A DNA stretch of 64,000 bases, taken from NCBI RefSeq assembly GCF_003570705.1, contig NZ_QWVT01000009.1, positions 1-64,000 on the forward strand, given 5' to 3'. The translations under genes and the position numbers were made by a program. The notes beneath the pieces were generated by a model, which was not told the origin of the DNA, did not search any database, and worked only from the letters and a program-made list of their open reading frames with translations. Numbering within the stretch: the first letter of the stretch is position 1; the number at the start of each line of letters is the position of its first letter. Origin of the DNA: Mesobacillus zeae (GTDB taxonomy: Bacteria > Bacillota > Bacilli > Bacillales > Cytobacillaceae). Positions 21,968 through 30,900 of this stretch are shown here, piece after piece.

Positions 21968-24571
21968 ATGGCCGTGGATAAAAAAGCTTTAACCGAGAAT
22001 GAACAGGTTTCAAAAATGGTTGGCAGCCTTGTTGAAAATGGATTAAAAGCTCTGCAGGAATTCAGGGGTCTCACACAGGAAGAGATTGATGAAATCGTCC
22101 GGGAAATGGCGCTTGCCGGCCTTGACCAGCATATGCCGCTTGCAAAGCTTGCTGTAACGGAAACAAAACGCGGTGTATACGAGGATAAAATCATCAAGAA
22201 TATGTTTGCAACCGAATATGTCTACCACAATATCAAGTACGATAAAACGGTTGGCATAATCAGTGAAAACGAACACGAAGGCGTACTCGAAATCGCAGAG
22301 CCAGTTGGAGTCATTGCAGGTGTTACACCTGTCACCAATCCAACATCCACCACTATGTTCAAGGCCTTGATCAGTATCAAAACAAGAAACCCAATTATTT
22401 TCGCTTTCCACCCATCTGCCCAGAAGTGCAGCAGTGAAGCAGCGCGAATCCTTCGGGACGCAGCTGTGAAAGCTGGAGCGCCAGAAAACTGCATCCAATG
22501 GATTGAGAATCCATCCCTGCAAGCCACCCAGGCATTGATGAATCACGAAGGAATTTCCCTTATCCTGGCAACAGGCGGAGCCGGAATGGTGAAATCAGCT
22601 TACAGCTCCGGAAAGCCTGCACTTGGAGTCGGACCTGGTAACGTCCCTTGCTACATTGAGAAAACAGCTAAAGTAAAGCGTGCTGTCAATGACTTGATTT
22701 TATCAAAGACTTTTGACAATGGAATGATTTGTGCGTCTGAACAGGCCGTTATCCTCGACAAAGAAATTTACAATGAAGCTAAACAAGAAATGATCAGCAA
22801 TAACTGCTATTTCCTAAACAAAGAAGAAACAGCAAAGGTCGAAAAACTTGTGATCAATGAGCATTCCTGTGCAGTCAATGCTAATATTGTCGGGATGCCA
22901 GCCTTCAAGATTGCTGAAATGGCCGGTGTGGCTGTACCGGAAGATACAAAAATCCTGGTTGCTGAATTGAGAGGCGTTGGCCCACAGTACCCGCTTTCCC
23001 GTGAGAAGCTTAGCCCTGTCCTTGCCTGCTACAAGGTGAATTCACTTTCTGAAGGGCTCACAAGGGCGGAGGAAATGCTTGAGTTCGGAGGCCTTGGCCA
23101 CTCTGCCGTCATCCATTCAACAGATGACAGCACCATCAAACAGTTTGGCTTGAGGATGAAGGCTGGGCGGATCATTGTTAACGCTCCGTCTTCACAAGGA
23201 GCCATCGGTGATATTTACAATGCCTACATGCCATCATTGACACTTGGCTGCGGTACTTACGGCGGTAACTCTGTATCAACTAACGTTGGTTCCATCCATT
23301 TGGTCAACATCAAAAAGGTAGCGAGAAGGAATAATAATATGCAATGGTTTAAAGTGCCATCCAAAATTTATTTTGAAAAGAATTCCACGCAATACCTTGC
23401 GAAAATGCCAAATATCTCCCGGGCGATGATTGTGACCGATCCTGGGATGGTGAAGCTTGGCTATGTTGATAAAGTGCTGTACTACTTGAGGAAGCGTCCG
23501 GACTACGTCCACTGCGAGATTTTTTCCGAGGTTGAACCGGATCCAAGCATCGAAACAGTCATGAAAGGTGCAGAAATGATGGCAAGCTTCCAGCCGGATG
23601 TCATCATTGCCCTCGGCGGCGGTTCTGCGATGGATGCAGCAAAAGGAATGTGGCTCTTCTACGAACATCCAGATGCCGACTTCCATGGACTGAAGCAAAA
23701 ATTCCTTGATATCCGGAAGCGGATTGTGAAGTATCCTACGCTTGGCGGTAAGGCGCAGTTTGTGGCGATTCCGACAACATCCGGCACAGGGTCGGAGGTT
23801 ACTTCCTTCTCCGTCATTACCGATAAAAAAACGAATATGAAGTACCCGCTTGCTGACTATGAATTGACGCCAGATGTGGCCATCATCGACCCTCAATTCG
23901 TCATGACAGTGCCAAAAGGCGTAACAGCAGACACTGGAATGGATGTACTCACACACGCAATCGAGGCTTATGTCAGCTGTATGGCGAATGACTATACAGA
24001 CGGCCTGGCCATGAAAGCTATCCAGCTTGTATTTGAATACCTGCCAAGGGCATACCGAAACGGAAGCGATGAGGTAGCACGAGAAAAAATGCATAATGCC
24101 TCAACAATGGCTGGAATGGCGTTTGCGAATGCGTTCCTTGGAATCAACCATAGCCTTGCACACAAGCTTGGCGCTGAATTCCATATTGCTCACGGCCGCT
24201 CCAACACAATCCTGCTGCCGCATGTTATTAGATACAATGCAGCGAAGCCGAAGAAGTTCACAGCATTCCCTAAATACGAGAGCTTTGTCGCTGATCAGCG
24301 GTACGCCGAAATTGCCCGGGTACTCGGCCTTCCTTCCAGCACAGTGGAAGAAGGAGTCGAAAGCCTTGTACAGGCAATTATCAAGCTAGCAAAAGAGCTT
24401 GATATCCCAATGAGCATCAAAGCGAACGGTGTGGATGCAGCTGAATTCGAAGCAAAAGTCGACTGGCTTGCAGATCGTGCCTTCGAAGATCAGTGCACCA
24501 CAGCCAATCCAAAGCTGCCGCTCGTATCCGAGCTAGCCGAAATCTACCGTCTCGCCTACAAAGGAGTTTAA
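21968..24571 (+). CDS. adhE: Bifunctional acetaldehyde-CoA/alcohol dehydrogenase
   Basis: This 867-residue fusion reduces acetyl-CoA to acetaldehyde and then ethanol, re-oxidising two NADH during fermentation. The N-terminal half is a CoA-acylating aldehyde dehydrogenase with the catalytic Cys in FDNGMICASEQAV. The C-terminal half (from about residue 450) is an iron-dependent alcohol dehydrogenase with the metal-binding segments DVLTHAIEAYVS and NHSLAHKLGAEFHIAHG. The ATG at 21968 follows GGAGG by 8 bases. The Rex operator upstream fits induction at high NADH, for example under oxygen limitation. Confidence 0.96.
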   Translation: MAVDKKALTENEQVSKMVGSLVENGLKALQEFRGLTQEEIDEIVREMALAGLDQHMPLAKLAVTETKRGVYEDKIIKNMFATEYVYHNIKYDKTVGIISENEHEGVLEIAEPVGVIAGVTPVTNPTSTTMFKALISIKTRNPIIFAFHPSAQKCSSEAARILRDAAVKAGAPENCIQWIENPSLQATQALMNHEGISLILATGGAGMVKSAYSSGKPALGVGPGNVPCYIEKTAKVKRAVNDLILSKTFDNGMICASEQAVILDKEIYNEAKQEMISNNCYFLNKEETAKVEKLVINEHSCAVNANIVGMPAFKIAEMAGVAVPEDTKILVAELRGVGPQYPLSREKLSPVLACYKVNSLSEGLTRAEEMLEFGGLGHSAVIHSTDDSTIKQFGLRMKAGRIIVNAPSSQGAIGDIYNAYMPSLTLGCGTYGGNSVSTNVGSIHLVNIKKVARRNNNMQWFKVPSKIYFEKNSTQYLAKMPNISRAMIVTDPGMVKLGYVDKVLYYLRKRPDYVHCEIFSEVEPDPSIETVMKGAEMMASFQPDVIIALGGGSAMDAAKGMWLFYEHPDADFHGLKQKFLDIRKRIVKYPTLGGKAQFVAIPTTSGTGSEVTSFSVITDKKTNMKYPLADYELTPDVAIIDPQFVMTVPKGVTADTGMDVLTHAIEAYVSCMANDYTDGLAMKAIQLVFEYLPRAYRNGSDEVAREKMHNASTMAGMAFANAFLGINHSLAHKLGAEFHIAHGRSNTILLPHVIRYNAAKPKKFTAFPKYESFVADQRYAEIARVLGLPSSTVEEGVESLVQAIIKLAKELDIPMSIKANGVDAAEFEAKVDWLADRAFEDQCTTANPKLPLVSELAEIYRLAYKGV

Positions 24572-24658
24572 AAGACAAGCACGATTGTAACAAGACAAGT
24601 ATCCATGAGTAAATGTAATTATACGCGAATGCTATAAGGGCTAATCGGAGTCCTCTAG

Positions 24659-24702
24659 CAACAGAAAAACGGTCCCCTTTTGAAGGGACCGTTTTTCTGT
24701 TG
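24659..24702. terminator. Bidirectional terminator after adhE
   Basis: CAACAGAAAAACGGTCCC and its complement form a perfect 18-bp stem around an 8-base loop with A/T runs on both sides. Confidence 0.85.
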
Positions 24703-24740
24703 CACCCTGACGGGGGCGCGATTGAATTCTTCACCGCAGC

Positions 24741-24806
24741 ACCGCGCCGGGGGTCAGGCACGCTCACACTCTTCACCGCACCACCGCGCCGGGGGTCAGG
24801 CACGCT
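24741..24806 (+). repeat. Paired GGGGGTCAGGCACGC repeat, 42-bp period
   Basis: The GGGGTC cores begin at 24750 and 24792. The spacer (CACACTCTTCACCGCACCAC) is unlike those at other loci but keeps the 42-bp phase. It lies between convergent genes and is the last copy seen in the window. Confidence 0.9.
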
Positions 24807-24831
24807 CACACTCTTCGACGCTTTACTCTAC

Positions 24832-25758
24832 TTACGAGAACAGGCTCTTGATGCCGTCGATTAGGTCTTTGAAGAAGTTGGAGACGGAATCGAGGAATCC
24901 TTTGTTCTCGCTCACTGCTTTTTCAATTTCACCTTTGATATCTTTCGACAGGTTATCAAGCTGGCTTTTAGCGTTATCGAAATTGATATTCAGGCCTCTC
25001 ATCTTATCAAACAGGTTGACCAGCAACTGGCGGTCTTCCGGGCTAAGGCTGATTTCCAGTGTCTTCAGCTTTTCATCGATAATCTGCTCGATTTCTTCTT
25101 TGGTCGCCGGATTCTGTCGGGCAATTTCCTGCTTGATCTCCGTCAACAGCTGGCTCACCTTGTCCTGGTCCATGCCTTCTTTCTTCGCCAGGTCTGTAGC
25201 AAGGCTTAATTCTTCATTCGCCACTTCGGTCCGGGCTGGGTCAAGCTCTGCCCCTTTTCCCGCATCATACGCTTTGTACATCCCGACAAGGGCAGAATGC
25301 CCGCTTACTTTCAGCGGGGAAGCAACTTCGACTAATGCATCCTTCACACCTGCTGTGAGCAGCGCGTTAGCATACATCTCATCGGTTACTTCTGTAATAT
25401 TTTCAGGCGTCACCTGTTTGATGACAATCCCCTCGCCTGTGTCTTTCCTTGAAATTCTAGCTGAGGAGTACATATTTGAATTCGGGTCACCCTTAATATA
25501 TTTAACAAGGTCTTCTCCAGTCACAGTAATTTCCTTTACTTGACCAGCGTCCCTTACTTTAAGCAGATTTCTGACTTCATCTTTCTGTGCAGGTGACAGT
25601 GACTCTCCGTAAACAATGATTGGCGGTCCGTATTTCTCGTTGATACTTTCTTCATTGTTACCATTCGAGGCAGCAGCATTACCAGCGCTTCCTGTAAAAA
25701 TAGCGAGGAACAATAACGCAGCAGCAGCCGCTGCTTTCACTACTCTATTCATTATCAT
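24832..25758 (-). CDS. DUF1002 secreted protein (YpuA-like)
   Basis: This 308-residue protein has a Sec signal peptide (residues 1-29, cleavage near GNAAA) followed by the DUF1002 domain (YGESLSPAQKDEVRNLL, then ITEVTDEMYANALLTAGVKDA), as in B. subtilis YpuA, a protein linked to envelope stress. The C-terminal 120 residues are helical and charged. GGAG lies 8 bases before the ATG at 25758; a longer in-frame start at 25845 would disrupt the signal peptide. Confidence 0.87.
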   Translation of the reverse strand: MIMNRVVKAAAAAALLFLAIFTGSAGNAAASNGNNEESINEKYGPPIIVYGESLSPAQKDEVRNLLKVRDAGQVKEITVTGEDLVKYIKGDPNSNMYSSARISRKDTGEGIVIKQVTPENITEVTDEMYANALLTAGVKDALVEVASPLKVSGHSALVGMYKAYDAGKGAELDPARTEVANEELSLATDLAKKEGMDQDKVSQLLTEIKQEIARQNPATKEEIEQIIDEKLKTLEISLSPEDRQLLVNLFDKMRGLNINFDNAKSQLDNLSKDIKGEIEKAVSENKGFLDSVSNFFKDLIDGIKSLFS

Positions 25759-26113
25759 AGTCGTATCTCCTTTTTTGTAAAAAAATATCTTGCTGAATTG
25801 TACCCTCTTTTTCATATATTGTATCCTATTTCCCGGCCCTTTCAACCAATAAGCCCATCCGGCGACTCCCCGTAACTATCCCACTTGGGGGAGATCCGAA
25901 AGAAAAGGAAGCTCCAGACTCCCCCCTTTGCCTTGCCACATTACTACGAAAAAAACAGCTTCCTGGTTTCATCATCCCCAATTCCAACTAAAAACAGATA
26001 GAAATTTAGGGTCTCACTCTTCATTTTTCCCTCTCCTATGTTACAATCGAGTTTGTGGCAAAACATGAAAATTGTCTATCTCGAATTCTATGATAAAGGA
26101 GTACATGAACATA
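25759..26113. other. Intergenic region before uppP
   Basis: No gene is seen. TTACAAT at 26041-26046 is a possible -10 for uppP. A short hairpin with CTCCCC and GGGGGAG arms lies at about 25864-25894; nothing else is recognisable. Confidence 0.35.
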
Positions 26114-26938
26114 ATGGATTTCCTCATGATATTGAAAGCCATCATTCTTGGTATGGTGGAAGGGCTGACAGAATTTGCTCCAGTCTCTTCAACAGGACAT
26201 ATGATCATTGTTGATGATATGTGGCTCAAGTCACAAGAATTCCTTGGCAAATATACAGCCAATACTTTTAAAATCGTCATTCAGCTCGGATCCATCCTGG
26301 CTGTTGTCATCATTTTCAAAGCCAGATTCCTTGAAATGCTTGGATTTGGCAACCGCCATGAAAAAAAACCTGAGCAGCGCCTGAAACTGACACAGGTTCT
26401 CGTTGGCTTAATACCGGCAGGCGTTCTCGGCGTCCTATTCGATGATTATATCGACGAACACCTCTTTTCTCTTAACACAGTGTTGATTGGACTTGTGATT
26501 GGCGCCATCTTCATGCTGATCGCTGACTTCTTTGGAAGCAAGACACCGAAAACCGAAACGGTTGACCAAATCACTTACAAACAAGCAATCACAGTCGGAT
26601 TGTTCCAGTGCCTGTCCCTATGGCCAGGATTTTCCCGATCAGGTTCGACGATTTCCGCTGGCGTCCTTTTCGGGATGAGCCATCGCGCCGCAGCTGATTT
26701 CACCTTCATCATGGCCGTACCAATCATGGCCGGGGCAAGCTTCCTTTCCCTTTTGAAAAACTGGCAATACTTCACGGTCGAATCGCTTCCATTTTTCATC
26801 GCCGGGTTTGCTGCAGCATTCGTATTTGCGATGATATCCATCCGATTCTTCCTGAAGCTGATTAATAAAATCAAGCTTGTGCCTTTCGCCATTTATCGCA
26901 TCGTACTGGCTCTAGCCATTTACGTCCTATACTTTTAA
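26114..26938 (+). CDS. uppP: Undecaprenyl-diphosphatase
   Basis: This protein of about 274 residues recycles the lipid carrier of cell-wall synthesis by removing a phosphate from undecaprenyl diphosphate. The two catalytic motifs are visible: EGLTEFAPVSSTGH near the start and WPGFSRSGSTIS in the middle, within eight hydrophobic helices. The start is uncertain: AAAGGAG lies 12 bases before the ATG at 26114 but only 3 before the one at 26105; alignment with other UppP proteins favours 26114. Members of this family confer bacitracin tolerance. It converges on feoB. Confidence 0.93.
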   Translation: MDFLMILKAIILGMVEGLTEFAPVSSTGHMIIVDDMWLKSQEFLGKYTANTFKIVIQLGSILAVVIIFKARFLEMLGFGNRHEKKPEQRLKLTQVLVGLIPAGVLGVLFDDYIDEHLFSLNTVLIGLVIGAIFMLIADFFGSKTPKTETVDQITYKQAITVGLFQCLSLWPGFSRSGSTISAGVLFGMSHRAAADFTFIMAVPIMAGASFLSLLKNWQYFTVESLPFFIAGFAAAFVFAMISIRFFLKLINKIKLVPFAIYRIVLALAIYVLYF

Positions 26939-26940
26939 GT

Positions 26941-26982
26941 AAAAAAGCAGCAGTCACCTCTTCAGTGAACTGCTGCTTTTTT
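26941..26982. terminator. Bidirectional terminator between uppP and feoB
   Basis: AAAAAAGCAGCAGT and ACTGCTGCTTTTTT form a stem extended by CACT/AGTG, with A/T runs on both ends. Confidence 0.85.
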
Positions 26983-26989
26983 CTATGGC

Positions 26990-28390
26990 CTAAATCAACT
27001 GGAAAAACACTGCAGCCTTCGCCACGATAAAAGTAACAAAAATCGCGATAACTGTCGGGATAAGGAAAGACAGGAAAGTCCATTTCACACTTTTCGTTTC
27101 CTGATAAATATTCACCATTGTCGTTCCACAAGGATAATGAAGTAGGGAAAACAGCATCATGTTCAGCGCTGTCACCCACGTCCACCCATGATCAAGCAAT
27201 ATTTGCTTCAGCCCACCAATTCCATCCACATCCACCATTGCCCCTGTGGATAAATAACCCATCAGCAAAATCGGTAGCACCACCTCGTTTGCAGGCAGAC
27301 CAAGCAGGAACGCCATCAGGATATATCCATCCAGCCCGAGCATCTGCCCCATTGGGTCAAGGAACTGGACAATGTGAAGCAGAATGCTGGTGTCGCCGAC
27401 CGTCACATTCGCCAAAATCCATGTCAGAACCCCCGCGGGTGCCGCTATCTTCACTGCACGGCTCAGAACAGCAAGAGTCTGATTAATGGATGACCTTATG
27501 ACAACATCAAACACTTTTGGCTTCCTGTAAGGAGGAAGTTCAAGAGTATAGTGTGTCGGAACGCCCTTCAGCAAGGTTTTCGATAACAGCCATGACACGA
27601 AAAAGGTCACGAAAATCCCAAACAGGACAAGGCCGACGATCACCCCCGTCGCTGCTAGCAGCTGAGTTCCTCCCGCCAGGCTTCCTGCCATAAAAAGCGA
27701 AGCAAGGACAATCAGCGTCCCCCATCTGCCATTGCACGGAACAAAGTTATTTGTCAGGATTGCCAGCATGCGTTCACGCGGAGATTCAATAATCCTCGTT
27801 GACATGATCGCCGCAGCATTACAGCCAAACCCCATGGCCATAGTCAGAGACTGTTTTCCATGGGCCCCGACAACCTTGAACAAGCGGTCCATGTTAAATG
27901 CTACACGCGGTAGGTAGCCGTAATTTTCAAGAAGGGCAAATACCGGAAAAAAGATTGCCATTGGCGGGAGCATGACGCTAACCACCCAAGAGGTTCCACG
28001 ATAAAATCCGAGCACCAAAACGCCATACAGCCAATCAGGTGATCCTGCTTTCTCAAACCCCACTGCGATATACCCCTCAAGCCAGCTAAAAAAATCGGCA
28101 AGCATTGCGGAAGGAACATTCGCCCCTGCAATCGTCAAGTAAAAGACAGCCCCCAGCAATGCAAGCATGATAGGAAACCCAAATACTGGCGATGTAAAAA
28201 TCCGGTCGAGCTTTTCAGAATGCTCATCATGCCCGCTTTTCGTATAGGTCACTCCTGCAGCAGTCAGCTCGCTGCTTTTTTTATAAAGCTGTTCAACAAC
28301 GTGGTCGCGAAGACCAGGCGTCGACAAGTGGCCGGCTTCCTTAAACAGATCTTCCAATCGTTGAGACGCTTGCTCTCCCTGCAAAGCCAT
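26990..28390 (-). CDS. feoB: FeoB membrane domain (split ferrous iron transporter)
   Basis: This 466-residue protein is the permease half of FeoB: two nucleoside-recognition/Gate regions around a core with GFGCNAAAIMSTRI and NNFVPCNGRWGT. Eight or more transmembrane helices are seen. In most bacteria it is fused to the GTPase domain; here it begins at its own ATG with GGGAGG 6 bases upstream, overlapping the end of the GTPase gene by 50 bases in another frame. The good SD argues for a real split gene and not a frameshift. It imports Fe2+. Confidence 0.88.
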   Translation of the reverse strand: MALQGEQASQRLEDLFKEAGHLSTPGLRDHVVEQLYKKSSELTAAGVTYTKSGHDEHSEKLDRIFTSPVFGFPIMLALLGAVFYLTIAGANVPSAMLADFFSWLEGYIAVGFEKAGSPDWLYGVLVLGFYRGTSWVVSVMLPPMAIFFPVFALLENYGYLPRVAFNMDRLFKVVGAHGKQSLTMAMGFGCNAAAIMSTRIIESPRERMLAILTNNFVPCNGRWGTLIVLASLFMAGSLAGGTQLLAATGVIVGLVLFGIFVTFFVSWLLSKTLLKGVPTHYTLELPPYRKPKVFDVVIRSSINQTLAVLSRAVKIAAPAGVLTWILANVTVGDTSILLHIVQFLDPMGQMLGLDGYILMAFLLGLPANEVVLPILLMGYLSTGAMVDVDGIGGLKQILLDHGWTWVTALNMMLFSLLHYPCGTTMVNIYQETKSVKWTFLSFLIPTVIAIFVTFIVAKAAVFFQLI

Positions 28391-29078
28391 CCTCTAACCT
28401 CCCTGCAAATCGTTTCTCTATTTCTTCTATCAATCTCTGGTCTCCGTCCAGCAGGCGGAGAGCGACCCACCTTGCTGGCAGCCTGCCTTGAAAAATATTT
28501 TCCGCCTTTTCTTCCAGCAGTATGATTTTTTTCTCCGTTTCTTCGTCATAGACAACTGTAACTGGCTCGGTGCTGATTTCTCCGGTAATCATTCGATCAA
28601 TTGTATCAAGCAGCATGTCGACACCAGTCCGGTTACGGGAAGAAATTTTAATGACTGGCACCCCGAGACGCCTCATCAGAATTTTTTCATTAATAAGGAT
28701 GCCGCGCTTATCCGCCTCATCCATCAGGTTCATTACAACAATTACGCGCCCGGTCATTTCGAGCACCTGCAAGGCCAGATTCATGTTCCTTTCAAGCGAC
28801 GTGGCATCAAGGACAACAATCGTAATCTCAGGCTTTTCAAAAATAATATAGTTTCGGGCCAATTCTTCATCAGCCGAGTTTGAATAAAGAGAATAAGTGC
28901 CTGGGAGGTCGACGATTTCATACTTGCGGTCCTTATGCGAGAAATAACCTGCCTTCATGTCAACCGTCTTCCCTGCCCAGTTTCCGGTATGTTGTTTCAA
29001 GCCTGTTAGCAAATTAAACAATGTGCTTTTGCCTGTGTTTGGGTTGCCGGCAAGCGCAATCGTATGTTGTTCAATCAT
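28341..29078 (-). CDS. feoB: FeoB GTPase domain (split ferrous iron transporter)
   Basis: This 245-residue protein is the G domain of FeoB: G1 GNPNTGKSTLFN, G3 DLPGTYSLY, G4 NLMDEADKRG, followed by the helical spacer domain. It powers or gates the permease encoded next. Its final residues hold a 24-bp tandem duplication (FAGRLEDG-FAGR) that also contains the SD and start codon of the permease ORF. Its ATG overlaps the stop of feoA (ATGA). Confidence 0.9.
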   Translation of the reverse strand: MIEQHTIALAGNPNTGKSTLFNLLTGLKQHTGNWAGKTVDMKAGYFSHKDRKYEIVDLPGTYSLYSNSADEELARNYIIFEKPEITIVVLDATSLERNMNLALQVLEMTGRVIVVMNLMDEADKRGILINEKILMRRLGVPVIKISSRNRTGVDMLLDTIDRMITGEISTEPVTVVYDEETEKKIILLEEKAENIFQGRLPARWVALRLLDGDQRLIEEIEKRFAGRLEDGFAGRASVSTIGRSV

Positions 29079-29323
29079 GAGTCAACCAACTCCCCTTCTA
29101 TCTGTCCGCTTTCCTCTTTCCTCAATGCGATACACGTTTGACTCACCCTGAATGCAATCGGATCACCAAGCGGGCTTTTCCGCAGTACTTCGACAATCCT
29201 GCCGGGGACAAAACCAAGGTCAAGCAGCCTTCGCCTCATCACACCTTCAATGTGAAGCTTGCTAATCCTTATCCTATCCCCTTTTTCTCCATCAGCTAGA
29301 GAGATTGTTTTAGCCATTCCCAC
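29075..29323 (-). CDS. feoA: FeoA, SH3-like partner of FeoB
   Basis: This 82-residue protein has the FeoA pattern: ISLADGEKGDRIRISKL, then EGVMRRRLLDLGFVPGRIVEVLRKSPLGDPIAF. It is a small cytoplasmic SH3-like protein needed for FeoB function. The start is either GTG (29323), 8 bases after AAGGGG, or the ATG two codons on (29317). It leads the operon feoA-feoB(G)-feoB(membrane). No convincing Fur box is seen upstream. Confidence 0.92.
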   Translation of the reverse strand: MGMAKTISLADGEKGDRIRISKLHIEGVMRRRLLDLGFVPGRIVEVLRKSPLGDPIAFRVSQTCIALRKEESGQIEGELVDS

Positions 29324-29712
29324 TTTTATTTCCCCTTCCCACTTTTGTTTACCTTATGCAACTTTATCATACCATATGTTTGTTCACTTATAATGGTTAA
29401 AGTTTTTACCATTAAATTTTTGCTTTTTGTTCTAAAAAAAGACTCTGCTTTTCTCAAAAGCTCCCAGCGCAGGCTAGACCTTTTAAGCATAGAAAAAAGG
29501 GAACCCTGTAGGCACCCACTTACCTTTAAGTTATAAAATTAAATCGTTTCATTCCCCTCGCACAGGAAAAATCGCCTTTTTTGCGGAAAAGTATTCATGA
29601 CAGATACCTTTCGCTAGGCTGACTTATTCACCAGCGCCATTGCTGTTGTGTAACAATTAAAGCATCCTATTTCACCCACGCCAAAAAGAGCAATTATTTT
29701 TTTATTACCCTA

Positions 29713-29743
29713 TTGACCTTCACGCTGCGTCAAGGTGTAAAGT
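29713..29743 (+). promoter_or_regulatory. MerR-type promoter with 19-bp spacer
   Basis: TTGACC (29713-29718) and TAAAGT (29738-29743) are 19 bp apart, the over-long spacing that MerR proteins correct by twisting DNA. The spacer region holds the dyad ACCTT-ACGC-N-GCGT-AAGGT. It precedes a MerR gene, so it is probably autoregulated. Confidence 0.82.
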
Positions 29744-29767
29744 GAATTTGTCAGGAGGTGACAACGA

Positions 29768-30535
29768 ATGGAATATACGATTCAAAGGCTTGGGCAGCTG
29801 GCTGGGGTCAGCACCCGGACGCTTCGGTACTATGATGAAATTGGCATCCTTAAGCCGGTAAGGACCAGTTCGTCAGGATACCGGATTTACGGTCAGGAGG
29901 AAGTTGACAGGCTTCAGCAAATTTTGTTCTACCGTGAAATGGGAGTCAGCCTGGAGAAAATCAAAGCAATCCTGTCTTCGCCTTCCTATGACAGCGCCAA
30001 AGCATTAGAAGAACACCGAAAACAGCTCCTCGACAAAAGAAAACAGCTAGATTTACTGATCGCCAATGTTGAAAAAACAATCGCTTTGAATGAAGGGAGA
30101 GTGTCCAGCATGACTGATAAGGAGAAATTTGAAGGTTTTAAGCAAAAAATGATTGAAGAGAATGAAGCGAAGTATGGGGCGGAAATTCGAGGTAAATATG
30201 GTGATGAAACCGTCGACAAGGCGAATATGAAGCTTAAGAATATGTCTGAGGAGAAGCATGCAGAAGTAACGCGCCTCGCCTCTGAAATAAGCGACATATT
30301 GGCTGAAGCGGTTAAAACGGGAGACCCGTCAGGCAGCCTCGCACAAAAAACGGCTGACCTGCACAGACAGTGGCTGGGCTATTACTGGAGCACATACAGC
30401 AAGGAGGCGCACGCGGGCCTTGCACAAATGTACGTGGATGACGAGCGCTTCAAATCATACTATGATGCAAAAGAGCCTGGCACTGCCGAATTCCTGAGAG
30501 ATGCCATCTTTATTTACACAGGCTTTAAGCAATAG
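29768..30535 (+). CDS. MerR-family regulator with TipAS domain (Mta-like)
   Basis: This 255-residue protein has an N-terminal MerR winged helix (YTIQRLGQLAGVSTRTLRYYDEIGIL), a dimerisation coiled coil (about 75-115) and a C-terminal TipAS antibiotic-recognition domain (from about residue 125; ends DERFKSYYDAKEPGTAEFLRDAI). Length and domains match B. subtilis Mta (257), a global activator of multidrug efflux genes. GGAGGTG lies just before the ATG. The 19-bp-spacer promoter upstream argues for activation of its own transcription on ligand binding. Confidence 0.92.
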   Translation: MEYTIQRLGQLAGVSTRTLRYYDEIGILKPVRTSSSGYRIYGQEEVDRLQQILFYREMGVSLEKIKAILSSPSYDSAKALEEHRKQLLDKRKQLDLLIANVEKTIALNEGRVSSMTDKEKFEGFKQKMIEENEAKYGAEIRGKYGDETVDKANMKLKNMSEEKHAEVTRLASEISDILAEAVKTGDPSGSLAQKTADLHRQWLGYYWSTYSKEAHAGLAQMYVDDERFKSYYDAKEPGTAEFLRDAIFIYTGFKQ

Positions 30536-30540
30536 CGTTA

Positions 30541-30580
30541 GAGGCAGCACCTTCCTAACAGGGGATGCTGCCTTATTCTT
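30541..30580 (+). terminator. Terminator of the MerR gene
   Basis: AGGCAGCACC and GGATGCTGCCT form the stem, followed by TATTCTTTATT. Confidence 0.75.
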
Positions 30581-30657
30581 TATTAGAATGACTGTCAAAC
30601 ATCGAACCTTCCACCCTATATAACGAGTACTACATTTCGTAAAACGGAAGGGAACAT

Positions 30658-30895
30658 ATGTCGATTCGCAATAAACTATTGCTTCTTATGGGGCTTCTGA
30701 TTTGTTCAATATTGTTTCTCGGGATATACTCCATCATTGAATTCACGGCATTGAGTCTCTGTCGTAAGCCGCTTCAAGAATCAGCACAATTACAGCATTG
30801 ATTAACGATATTGCGGCCCAGACTAACTTTCTTGCCCTTAATGCTGCCATTGAAGCAGCACGTGCAGGTGAACATGGCAAAGGATTTGAAGAGCG
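30658..30895 (+). pseudogene. Remnant of a methyl-accepting chemotaxis protein
   Basis: An SD (GGAAGGGA) and ATG open MSIRNKLLLLMGLLICSILF, a first transmembrane helix, which then runs out at about 30780. From about 30795 another frame encodes the receptor hairpin tip [20 protein letters not shown] followed by EHGKGF. The sensing domain, second helix, HAMP and the rest of the signalling domain are gone, so a large internal deletion destroyed the receptor. A terminator follows. Confidence 0.85.
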
Positions 30896-30900
30896 CAAGA

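Noticed and set aside
23276-24094. Long minus-strand ORF of 272 codons inside adhE
   Set aside because: It is antisense to a well-conserved enzyme and has no SD or recognisable domain.
24417-24809. Minus-strand ORF with DPRRGGAVK repeats
   Set aside because: It overlaps the adhE end, a terminator and the paired repeat; the peptide repeats come from the repeat DNA.
26990-29078. feoB as a frameshifted pseudogene
   Set aside because: The downstream half has a strong SD at proper spacing and an ATG, and both halves are otherwise intact; a split gene is more likely, although a sequencing error cannot be excluded.
29324-29400. Fur box before feoA
   Set aside because: I looked for a GATAAT-type 19-mer and found only weak AT-rich similarity, so it is not called.
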